Source: a bacterium
Lineage (GTDB): Bacteria > Eremiobacterota > Eremiobacteria > Baltobacterales > Baltobacteraceae
NCBI GenBank assembly: GCA_021782295.1
Contig: JAJXVC010000140.1
Span: 1-5,152 of the forward strand
Length of the DNA: 5,152 nt
Reading direction: 5' to 3'
The notes beneath the pieces were generated by a model that searched no databases, had not been told where the DNA came from, and saw only the letters and a program-made list of their open reading frames with translations. Positions 1 through 5,152 of this stretch are shown in pieces; the first letter of the stretch is position 1; each line of letters opens with the position of its first letter. The position numbers were made by a program, and so were the translations under genes.

Positions 1-1
1 T

Positions 2-772
2 GATATTTTCGGGATCACCAGCGCACAATTTCAAACGTTCTTTTTGATTTTCACGCGGGTTAGCACGATGCTCTTCGTCTTCCCGATTTTTTCCGCCCCG
101 CAGATCCCGATTCAAACGCGCTTTGGCCTTGGCGCGTTGATTTCGTTTCTGCTCCTGCATACGGTGCCGACGCTCCCGTCCTTTACGAACCTCGTCGCGC
201 TCGTGATCGCCATTCTCGCGCAGATCGCCTTGGGCGCGATCGTCGGGTATATCGCCTCGCTGGTCTTTGCCGGGATTCAGTTCGCCGGCGAGCTCGTCGA
301 TTTGGAGATCGGTTACGCGATTGCCAACGTCATCAGTCCGACGACCCAGCAGCAAATCACGATTATCGGCGAATTCGAACTCGCGCTCGCGACGCTGGTC
401 TTTCTTGCGACGAACTCGCACTTGTTGCTGATTGCGGGGATTGCAGGGTCGTTCAATCTCGTGCCGCTGCCGTACATTCACATCGACCCGTCCCTTGCCG
501 GAAGCGTGGTCGGAATACTCGCGTCATCGTTCGATATCGTCTTTAAAATTGCGGCTCCGGCGGCGATTGCGCTCTTTATTACGAATATCTCGCTCGCCCT
601 TATGGCGCGCGTCGCCCCGCAGATGAACGTCTTTGTCGTCGGCTTTCCGATTCAGGTGACCGTCGGGCTCATCACGCTGGCAGCGAGTCTCCCGCTGCTG
701 GCGACGGTCGGGCCGCAGCTCTTCGATCAGCTTTCGCGACAGATGGACACGGTGATGCGCTCGATGCGGTGA
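2..772 (+). CDS. fliR: Flagellar export gate protein FliR (5' end cut by window)
   Basis: Integral inner-membrane subunit of the flagellar type III export gate. In this family FliR assembles with FliP and FliQ into the helical core channel that unfolded flagellar substrates pass through. The frame is open from base 2, giving 256 visible residues against about 260 for the family, so only a few N-terminal codons are missing. The visible start (DIFGITSAQFQTFF) already looks like a FliR N-terminus, so the TTG at 44 is not the start. Hydrophobic segments lie near visible residues 11-34, 41-55, 64-92, 124-148, 163-200 and 210-236. The strongest family signature is RVAPQMNVFVVGFPIQV (203-219), with AGELVDLEIG (95-104) also typical. 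The TGA stop lies 11 bases from the stop of a convergent gene, whereas fliR is usually followed directly by flhB. SctT of an injectisome is the alternative; the flhB/flhA neighbours favour a flagellum. Confidence 0.93.
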   Translation, partial: DIFGITSAQFQTFFLIFTRVSTMLFVFPIFSAPQIPIQTRFGLGALISFLLLHTVPTLPSFTNLVALVIAILAQIALGAIVGYIASLVFAGIQFAGELVDLEIGYAIANVISPTTQQQITIIGEFELALATLVFLATNSHLLLIAGIAGSFNLVPLPYIHIDPSLAGSVVGILASSFDIVFKIAAPAAIALFITNISLALMARVAPQMNVFVVGFPIQVTVGLITLAASLPLLATVGPQLFDQLSRQMDTVMRSMR

Positions 773-783
773 GCGCACCACTG
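750..783. terminator. Stem-loop between convergent fliR and lipoprotein genes
   Basis: A perfect 7-bp stem pairs 756-762 (TGCGCTC) with 771-777 (GAGCGCA) around an 8-base loop. After one A/C mismatch (755/778) it continues for five more pairs, 750-754 with 779-783, one of them G-U. It covers the fliR stop codon (770-772) and ends directly beside the lipoprotein stop codon (784-786), so it would form at the 3' end of both mRNAs. Neither side has a T-run, so it is not a classical intrinsic terminator. It may be a bidirectional weak terminator, an RNA 3'-end stabiliser, or a chance fold in GC-rich coding sequence. Confidence 0.45.
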
Positions 784-1818
784 CTAGAAGTAGGAGAGCT
801 GTCCGATCTTATTCCCCGCGCTCTCGCTGAAATAGATACGCTGGTCGGGGCCGAGTGCGATGGCAAGCGGGCTCGACGCAGAGGTCGTGATGGGGTACTC
901 GGTGACCGTGCCGCCGTTGCTGAGGTAGCGGCCGATTTTATTGCCGGCGATATCGGTGAAGTAGAAGTTGCTGTCCGCGCCCTCGGCGATTGCGCCGATC
1001 GTCGGCGTCGCACCCGTGGGAACCGCAAGTGTCGTCTCGGTAAGCCCGGTTCCGTTGGTGAGGATGCGTCCGATTTTGTTGGTGCCCTGCTCGAGGAACC
1101 AGATCGCGCCGTCGGCTCCGCTGAGAATCGAGGTCGGCTCGCTTCCCGCCGCAACGGAATACTCGGTGATCGCGCCGGCGGTGGTGATACGGCCGATCTT
1201 CGCGCTGTTGTATTCGGTGAACCAGAGCGCGCCGTCGCTTCCCGGCGCGATGCTCGTCGGGTCGGCGTTCGCGGTCGGAATCGTATACTCGGTGATCGCT
1301 CCCGCCATGGTGATGCGGCCGATCTTCGAGGTCCCGGCCTCGGTAAACCAGAGCGCGCCGTCGGAGCCCAGCGTGATCCCATCGGGTTGAGATCCCGAGG
1401 TCGGCAGTGCGTATTCGACGATCGTGCTTCCGGTGGTGTTGATCTTCCCAATCTTGTTGCCGCTATATTCGGTGAACCAGAGGTTCCCGTCGGGCGCCGC
1501 AACGAGATCCTTCGGCATCGCGGCGGCGGTCGGCAGCGGATAATCGACGAGGGAGCCGTTCGTCTCGAGTTGGCCGATCCTATCAGCCGAGCTCTCGGTA
1601 AACCAGATCGAACCATTCGCGCCGACCGCTAATGCGGTGACCCCGGCCGAACTGGTCGGAATAGCGAACTCCGCCGTGACCGATGGGACGACGGGGGTGG
1701 CGGTTGGGCTAGCCGCGGAGGAGATCGGCGTTGCGTGCCCACATCCCGTCAGCGCGCCGAGGGCGAGGAGAGCGGCAGCGAATAACACGCCGGAGAGCGT
1801 GACCAGCGGACGATACAA
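784..1818 (-). CDS. Predicted lipoprotein with seven-bladed Vgb/NHL-like beta-propeller
   Basis: Predicted 344-residue exported lipoprotein of unknown function. Residues 5-25 form a hydrophobic signal ending in the lipobox LTGC, with Cys26 as the acylation site, followed by a Ser/Ala/Thr/Pro linker (about 27-48). The rest is seven repeats of about 42 residues, each with an EY-x-(I/L)PT-like strand, a DG-x-(L/I)WFTE strand and a KIG(R/K)I strand. KIG/RIG motifs end near residues 82, 124, 167, 209, 250, 296 and 339. This matches the propeller family annotated as virginiamycin B (streptogramin) lyase-like. The lyase depends on catalytic histidine, but the only histidine here is His28 in the linker, so a binding or scaffold role is more likely. 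The TTG start at 1818 is chosen because AAGGAG lies 9 bases upstream and it places the signal peptide at the N-terminus. The ATG at 2043 would add 75 non-signal residues and overlap flhB. The gene sits antisense between fliR and flhB. Confidence 0.85.
   Translation of the reverse strand: MYRPLVTLSGVLFAAALLALGALTGCGHATPISSAASPTATPVVPSVTAEFAIPTSSAGVTALAVGANGSIWFTESSADRIGQLETNGSLVDYPLPTAAAMPKDLVAAPDGNLWFTEYSGNKIGKINTTGSTIVEYALPTSGSQPDGITLGSDGALWFTEAGTSKIGRITMAGAITEYTIPTANADPTSIAPGSDGALWFTEYNSAKIGRITTAGAITEYSVAAGSEPTSILSGADGAIWFLEQGTNKIGRILTNGTGLTETTLAVPTGATPTIGAIAEGADSNFYFTDIAGNKIGRYLSNGGTVTEYPITTSASSPLAIALGPDQRIYFSESAGNKIGQLSYF
787..1674 (-). repeat. Seven tandem propeller-blade repeats within the lipoprotein gene
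   Basis: The coding sequence for residues 49-344 consists of seven degenerate units of about 126-129 bases. Two adjacent units remain close at the DNA level: 1161-1236 and 1287-1362 match at 62 of 76 bases by hand count with an offset of exactly 126, including a shared run CCAGAGCGCGCCGTC. The other units are more diverged. This is a protein-domain repeat, not a mobile or intergenic one. Confidence 0.8.
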
Positions 1819-1827
1819 CGTGGGGGA

Positions 1828-1833
1828 CTCCTT
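1828..1833 (-). promoter_or_regulatory. Ribosome binding site AAGGAG for the lipoprotein
   Basis: On the minus strand AAGGAG lies 9 bases before the TTG at 1818-1816. It is the best Shine-Dalgarno match in the intergenic region, and it decides the start of the lipoprotein gene in favour of this TTG over the far-upstream ATG at 2043. Confidence 0.75.
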
Positions 1834-1849
1834 GTCGCGGTACGATGAA

Positions 1850-1855
1850 ATTATG
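1850..1855 (-). promoter_or_regulatory. Candidate -10 box for the lipoprotein gene
   Basis: The minus strand reads CATAAT, five of six matches to TATAAT, about 16 bases upstream of the AAGGAG site. Transcription would start near 1843 and leave a leader of about 25 bases. The hexamer 17 bases further upstream (TTAGTG) is a poor -35, so this is only a candidate. The box overlaps one arm of the palindrome at 1854-1874. Confidence 0.3.
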
Positions 1856-1874
1856 GGGCTTAAGACCAGCCCCA
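1854..1874. promoter_or_regulatory. 7-7-7 palindrome in the divergent intergenic region
   Basis: TGGGGCT (1854-1860) and AGCCCCA (1868-1874) are a perfect 7-bp inverted repeat around a 7-base centre. AT-rich sequence flanks both arms (AAATTA on the left, CTAATTTA on the right). There is no T-run of terminator length. Its position between divergent genes and its overlap with the candidate -10 suggest an operator or an RNA hairpin; the sequence does not tell which. Confidence 0.35.
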
Positions 1875-1896
1875 CTAATTTATCGTGCGAGGGTCC

Positions 1897-1955
1897 CATT
1901 CCCGCAGGTTTCGGCAAGAAGAATCGGCACCGTAGAGGAAATGCCTCTGGGAATG
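1897..1955 (+). promoter_or_regulatory. Possible leader fold upstream of flhB
   Basis: CATTCCC (1897-1903) is complementary to GGGAATG (1949-1955). Stacked directly inside the right arm is a small hairpin, AGAGG (1934-1938) with CCTCT (1944-1948) and a 5-base loop. In an mRNA reading into flhB this two-stem fold would end 5 bases before the GGAG ribosome binding site. It may be chance pairing, as each stem is only 5-7 bp. I found no convincing sigma-70, sigma-28 or sigma-54 promoter for flhB in 1819-1974. Confidence 0.2.
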
Positions 1956-1960
1956 ACTCT

Positions 1961-1964
1961 GGAG
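1961..1964 (+). promoter_or_regulatory. Ribosome binding site GGAG for flhB
   Basis: GGAG lies 10 bases before the flhB ATG at 1975, a slightly long but workable spacing. An in-frame TGA at 1954-1956 excludes any longer flhB start, and no other ATG, GTG or TTG lies in frame between that stop and 1975. Confidence 0.5.
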
Positions 1965-1974
1965 CAAGCGGGCA

Positions 1975-3039
1975 ATGCCGCGTCCTGAACAAACCGAACG
2001 CGCGACTCCGAAGCGTCTTGAGGAGTCGCGAAAAAAGGGCCAACTTGCCCGCAGCACCGAGCTGGCGGGGGCGGGGATCTTTTTAGGTGCGATCCTTGCG
2101 TTGCACTTTTTCGCCGGAAGCGATTTCGGCGGCCTCGGCCCCGGGACGGTGGTTGCGCTCAGCCATATCGCCTCGTACGGTCCGCTCACGATCTTCTCGG
2201 TCTGGGGAATCTTCGCCAAGACGCTGGGCAGCGTCATCTTCGTCATGGCGATGCTCTTTGCCATCGCTTTTGGGCTCGGGGTGCTCCTCAACGTCGTTCA
2301 GGTCGGGCTGCTCTTTACGTTGCAGCCGCTCAAGCCGAACTTCTCCAAGCTCAATCCGCTCAGCGGCTTCAAGCGAATTTTCTCAAAACAAGTCGCGGTA
2401 AATCTCCTTAAGCAGTTCATCAAACTCGGTGCCGTCGCGATCATTCTCTACTCGACGGTCTCTGGGAATCTTGGTTTCTTCCTTTCGCTCGGCGAGATGT
2501 CGCCCTACGGCGTCTTCAATGCCGTCGGTGGCCTCATCTACGACATCACCTTCAAATTCGCAGTATTGTTGGTGATCGTCGGCATCCTTGACTACGCGTA
2601 CGAGCGCTGGAACTTCATGGAGAACCAGAAGATGACCAAGCAAGAGGTCAAGGATGAGATGCGTCAGGCCGAGGGCAACCCCGAAGTGCGCGGGGCGGTC
2701 AAGCGGCGGCAGCGCGAATTCGCGCGGAGGCGGATGCTTTCGGCGGTTCCACGCGCGACGGTCGTCGTTACGAACCCGACGCATTTCGCGGTGGCGTTGG
2801 AGTGGGATGAGATCGAGATGGAGGCGCCGGTCGTCGTCGCCAAGGGCGCCGATCTCGTTGCTTTACGTATTCGTGAGATCGCGCGCGAGGCCGGAGTACC
2901 GATTTTGGAGAACCCTCCGCTTGCGCGCACGCTCTACGAGAAGGTCGCACTCGACCAAATGGTCCCGCCGAACCTTTACGCAGCCGTGGCGCAGGTGATT
3001 GCATTCGTGTACCGGCTCAAGAGAAAGACGATCGCGTAA
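1975..3039 (+). CDS. flhB: Flagellar export gate protein and specificity switch FlhB
   Basis: Inner-membrane export gate subunit that closes around the FliPQR core. Its cytoplasmic domain self-cleaves to switch export from rod/hook to filament substrates. The protein has 354 residues, within the family range. It opens with the conserved amphipathic segment TERATPKRLEESRKKGQLARS (7-27). Hydrophobic segments lie near 31-47, 84-116, 144-163 and 186-206. They are followed by the linker motif KMTKQEVKDEMRQAEGNP (219-236) and a basic stretch (240-253). The autocleavage motif NPTH is at 267-270, with the cut expected between Asn267 and Pro268. The conserved block APVVVAKGADLVALRIREIA lies at 284-303. 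All key residues are intact, so it should be functional. The C-terminal tail is short compared with the 382-residue enterobacterial protein. The stop codon abuts the flhA ATG. It is separated from fliR by an antisense gene. SctU of an injectisome is the less likely alternative. Confidence 0.96.
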   Translation: MPRPEQTERATPKRLEESRKKGQLARSTELAGAGIFLGAILALHFFAGSDFGGLGPGTVVALSHIASYGPLTIFSVWGIFAKTLGSVIFVMAMLFAIAFGLGVLLNVVQVGLLFTLQPLKPNFSKLNPLSGFKRIFSKQVAVNLLKQFIKLGAVAIILYSTVSGNLGFFLSLGEMSPYGVFNAVGGLIYDITFKFAVLLVIVGILDYAYERWNFMENQKMTKQEVKDEMRQAEGNPEVRGAVKRRQREFARRRMLSAVPRATVVVTNPTHFAVALEWDEIEMEAPVVVAKGADLVALRIREIAREAGVPILENPPLARTLYEKVALDQMVPPNLYAAVAQVIAFVYRLKRKTIA

Positions 3040-5152
3040 ATGGCTTCGGCTACCAGCGCACCGGCGCGCCCGAGCATCGGCCAACGGATCGCCGCGACGA
3101 CTCCGGTCTTTGTCGCGGGCGCAGCGGTAACGCTGGTCTTCCTAATGATCGTGCCGGTTCCGACGCAGGTGCTCGACGGACTGTTAACGATCAACATCGC
3201 CGGCGCGCTGGTGATCATCGGCACCAGTCTCTACGCCGAGAATGCACTCTCATTCTCGGTCTTCCCGACCCTGTTGCTCATCGTGACGCTCTTCCGGCTC
3301 GCGTTGAACATTACGGCGACACGCGCGATTCTCACCAACGGCTATGCCGGTGAGGTCATTCAATTCTTCGGTCAGGTCGTGATCGCCGGAAATTATGCCG
3401 TCGGTCTGGTGATCTTCCTCATCTTGGTCGTCATTCAATTCGTCGTCATTACCAACGGCGCGGGGCGCGTCGCCGAGGTCGCTGCCCGCTTCACCCTCGA
3501 CGCGATGCCGGGCAAACAGCTGGCAATCGACGCCGACCTCAACGCCGGTCTTATCACCGAGGCCGATGCGCGCCAGCGGCGCAAGGATATCCAGCGCTCG
3601 GCGGATTTCTACGGTGCGATGGACGGCGCCAGCAAGTTCGTCCGCGGCGACGCGATCGCCGCCGTGATCATCGTCGCGATCAATATCATCGGCGGCTTCA
3701 TCATCGGCGTCGTGCAACTGCATTACACGGTGCTGCAATCGCTCTCGACCTTTACGCTGCTCACCGTCGGCGAAGGAATCGTCACGCAGGTCCCGGCGCT
3801 CTTGATCTCCACCGCGACCGGTATCATCGTCACGCGTGCAGCCGCCGAATCGGATTTCGGCGGCGAACTCACCAAGCAACTCAACTCGCAACCGCAGGCA
3901 ATTCTCATCGCCGCGGTGATGACCGGCGTCTTCGGCATCGTCGGCCTCGCGCGCTTCTTTATGCTGCCGATGTCCGCGCTGCTCTTCGTCTATTATTTCT
4001 CGCGTCGCCGCGCCGCATCGCCCGCGGTGCAGGCTGCCGCCGCAGCGGCGAAGGCCGCCGCCGCATCGAAGAGCACTCCGGCGAAGCCCGCCGAGAGCGT
4101 CGTTCCACTGCTCTCCTACGATCCGATGGAGTTGGAGATCGGCTTCGGGCTCATTCCGCTCGTCGACATCAACCAAGGCGGCGACCTGCTCGAACGCGTC
4201 ACGCTGATTCGGCGCCAGGCCGCGCGCGAGCTCGGTATCGTGATGCCGCCGATTCGCGTCCGCGATAATTTGCAGCTCAAACCGAGCGCCTACAGCGTGA
4301 AAATCTACGGCTTGGAGGTCGCGCAGGCGGAGGTGATGGTGAGCCGTCTGCTCGCAATGAATCCGGGCACGGCGACGCAGCCGCTCGACGGCATCTCGAC
4401 GAAGGAACCAGCGTTCGGTTTACCGGCGCTCTGGATTCCCGAATCGTTGCGCTCCGAAGCGGAGATGGCCGGGTATACGGTGATCGATCCGACCAGCGTG
4501 ATTGCAACGCACCTCACCGAACTCATTCGCGCGCACGCACCGGATCTGCTCGGGCGCCAAGAGACATCGGCGTTGCTCGACAATATCAAAACGCATTATC
4601 CGGTCGTCGTCGAAGAGCTGGTTCCCGGGCTGCTCTCGGTCGGTGAAGTGCAGCGCGTCTTGCAGAATCTTTTGCGCGAGCGGATTCCGATTCGCAACCT
4701 CGTCCTCATTCTTGAGACGATGGCCGATGCCGCGCGCAACAGCAAGGATATCGATTTTCTCACCGAGCGCGTGCGTGCGGCGCTCGCGCGCCATATCTCC
4801 TCGGAGTATGCCGAGGAAGGGCTGCTCTCGGTCATCACCGTCGATCCGCGACTCGAAGCGTTGCTCGCCGAAGCGGTGCGTCGCGGCGAAGATGCCTACG
4901 CATTACTCGATCCGGGAACGGTCTCGCGGGTCTACTCATCGCTCTCACGTCAGATTGCCGTCGCGCAGAACGCGGGGCTGCAACCGATCGTGCTCGCGTC
5001 GCCCTCGGTGCGCCTCGCACTCAAACGGCTCACCGAACGCGCGGCACCCAACCTCGTCGTTCTCTCCTACTCTGAAATCGCTCCGGGACTTCGCGTCGAA
5101 TCGATCGGTCAGGTCTCGGCAACCGATGAAACCAGCTCAGCACCCATGGGGT
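3040..5152 (+). CDS. flhA: Flagellar export gate protein FlhA (3' end cut by window)
   Basis: Largest export gate subunit. Family members form a nonameric ring whose membrane part couples proton flow to export and whose cytoplasmic domain docks chaperone-substrate complexes. 704 residues are visible with no stop codon, already longer than the usual 690-700, so the end is probably very near. Eight hydrophobic segments are expected in residues 20-320. The FHIPEP-type signature RLALNITATRAIL (86-98) is present, as are VITNGAGRVAEVAARF (136-151), DAMPGKQLAIDADLNAGLI (154-172) and FVRGDA (200-205), whose Asp204 corresponds to the essential Asp208 of Salmonella. An Ala-rich linker (324-350) joins the cytoplasmic domain, which starts near PMELEIGFGLIPLVD (362-376). 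The C-terminal VVLSYSEI...VESIGQV (673-692) is typical, followed by a Ser/Thr-rich tail. The ATG directly follows the flhB TAA, with only a weak purine stretch (3019-3029) upstream, which suggests translational coupling to flhB. SctV is the less likely alternative. Confidence 0.96.
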   Translation, partial: MASATSAPARPSIGQRIAATTPVFVAGAAVTLVFLMIVPVPTQVLDGLLTINIAGALVIIGTSLYAENALSFSVFPTLLLIVTLFRLALNITATRAILTNGYAGEVIQFFGQVVIAGNYAVGLVIFLILVVIQFVVITNGAGRVAEVAARFTLDAMPGKQLAIDADLNAGLITEADARQRRKDIQRSADFYGAMDGASKFVRGDAIAAVIIVAINIIGGFIIGVVQLHYTVLQSLSTFTLLTVGEGIVTQVPALLISTATGIIVTRAAAESDFGGELTKQLNSQPQAILIAAVMTGVFGIVGLARFFMLPMSALLFVYYFSRRRAASPAVQAAAAAAKAAAASKSTPAKPAESVVPLLSYDPMELEIGFGLIPLVDINQGGDLLERVTLIRRQAARELGIVMPPIRVRDNLQLKPSAYSVKIYGLEVAQAEVMVSRLLAMNPGTATQPLDGISTKEPAFGLPALWIPESLRSEAEMAGYTVIDPTSVIATHLTELIRAHAPDLLGRQETSALLDNIKTHYPVVVEELVPGLLSVGEVQRVLQNLLRERIPIRNLVLILETMADAARNSKDIDFLTERVRAALARHISSEYAEEGLLSVITVDPRLEALLAEAVRRGEDAYALLDPGTVSRVYSSLSRQIAVAQNAGLQPIVLASPSVRLALKRLTERAAPNLVVLSYSEIAPGLRVESIGQVSATDETSSAPMG

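Noticed and set aside
44..46. TTG at 44 as the fliR start
   Set aside because: The frame is open to the window edge, and the 14 upstream residues match a FliR N-terminus, so the true start lies just outside the window.
672..1616. 314-residue minus-strand open frame in another phase
   Set aside because: Its Arg/Ser/Pro-rich composition is typical of a GC-rich shadow frame. It overlaps the real lipoprotein gene and runs into fliR.
769..1632. 287-residue plus-strand open frame starting GTG and overlapping the fliR stop codon, which looks like a coupled gene
   Set aside because: It is fully antisense to the propeller gene. Its Arg/Asp/Gly-rich repeats are the mirror of the blade repeats, and it has no recognisable domain. 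The minus-strand frame has a signal peptide, a lipobox and a clear fold signature.
1880..1974. Flagellar sigma-28 or sigma-54 promoter for flhB or the lipoprotein gene
   Set aside because: Partial matches exist on the minus strand (CACGATAA and GCCGATTC) and the plus strand (CGGCACC), but none has its partner element at the right spacing.
1819..2043. Longer lipoprotein start at the ATG at 2043
   Set aside because: It adds 75 residues without signal-peptide character before the true signal sequence and overlaps the start of flhB. The TTG at 1818 has AAGGAG at good spacing.
1637..2086. 149-residue plus-strand open frame across the intergenic region and the start of flhB
   Set aside because: It overlaps both the lipoprotein signal region and flhB, has no family resemblance, and has no good ribosome binding site.
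3250..4176. 308-residue minus-strand open frame rich in Asp, Glu and Arg
   Set aside because: It is antisense to the strongly conserved FlhA coding sequence. Its composition is typical of the complement of a GC-rich membrane protein gene.

Overview
The window holds three genes of a type III protein export gate, read left to right: fliR (missing only its first codons), flhB (complete) and flhA (complete or nearly so, cut by the right edge). A fourth gene lies between fliR and flhB on the opposite strand and encodes a predicted lipoprotein with a seven-bladed beta-propeller. The sequence is GC-rich (roughly 60% by eye), with GC-ending codons in all four genes. The gate proteins look like those of a flagellum, although their injectisome homologues (SctT, SctU, SctV) cannot be fully excluded without the surrounding genes. 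A lipobox protein with a low-complexity Ser/Ala/Thr/Pro linker and a 'streptogramin lyase-like' WFTE/KIG propeller is common in environmental GC-rich phyla such as Eremiobacterota and Acidobacteriota. That placement is an inference and is weak.

Layout: 2-772 (+) fliR; 750-783 a strong stem-loop across the fliR stop codon, ending next to the stop codon of the convergent gene; 784-1818 (-) propeller lipoprotein, starting at a TTG with a good ribosome binding site; 1819-1974 a divergent intergenic region with a candidate -10 box, a 7-bp palindrome and a possible leader fold; 1975-3039 (+) flhB; 3040-5152 (+) flhA, whose ATG follows the flhB stop codon with no gap.

FliR (with FliP and FliQ, presumably just upstream) forms the core channel in the inner membrane. 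FlhB wraps around that core and switches substrate class after self-cleavage at its NPTH site, which is intact here. FlhA forms the nonameric ring that couples proton flow to export and receives chaperone-substrate complexes. All key motifs are present, so the gate appears functional.

The unusual point is the antisense lipoprotein gene inside a normally tight fliR-flhB pair. A fliR-to-flhB read-through transcript would be antisense to the whole lipoprotein mRNA, which gives the geometry of a non-contiguous operon. The lipoprotein has a virginiamycin-B-lyase-like fold signature but no histidine anywhere in its propeller, so lyase activity is unlikely. I see no tRNA, rRNA, CRISPR array, insertion sequence or attachment site in the window.
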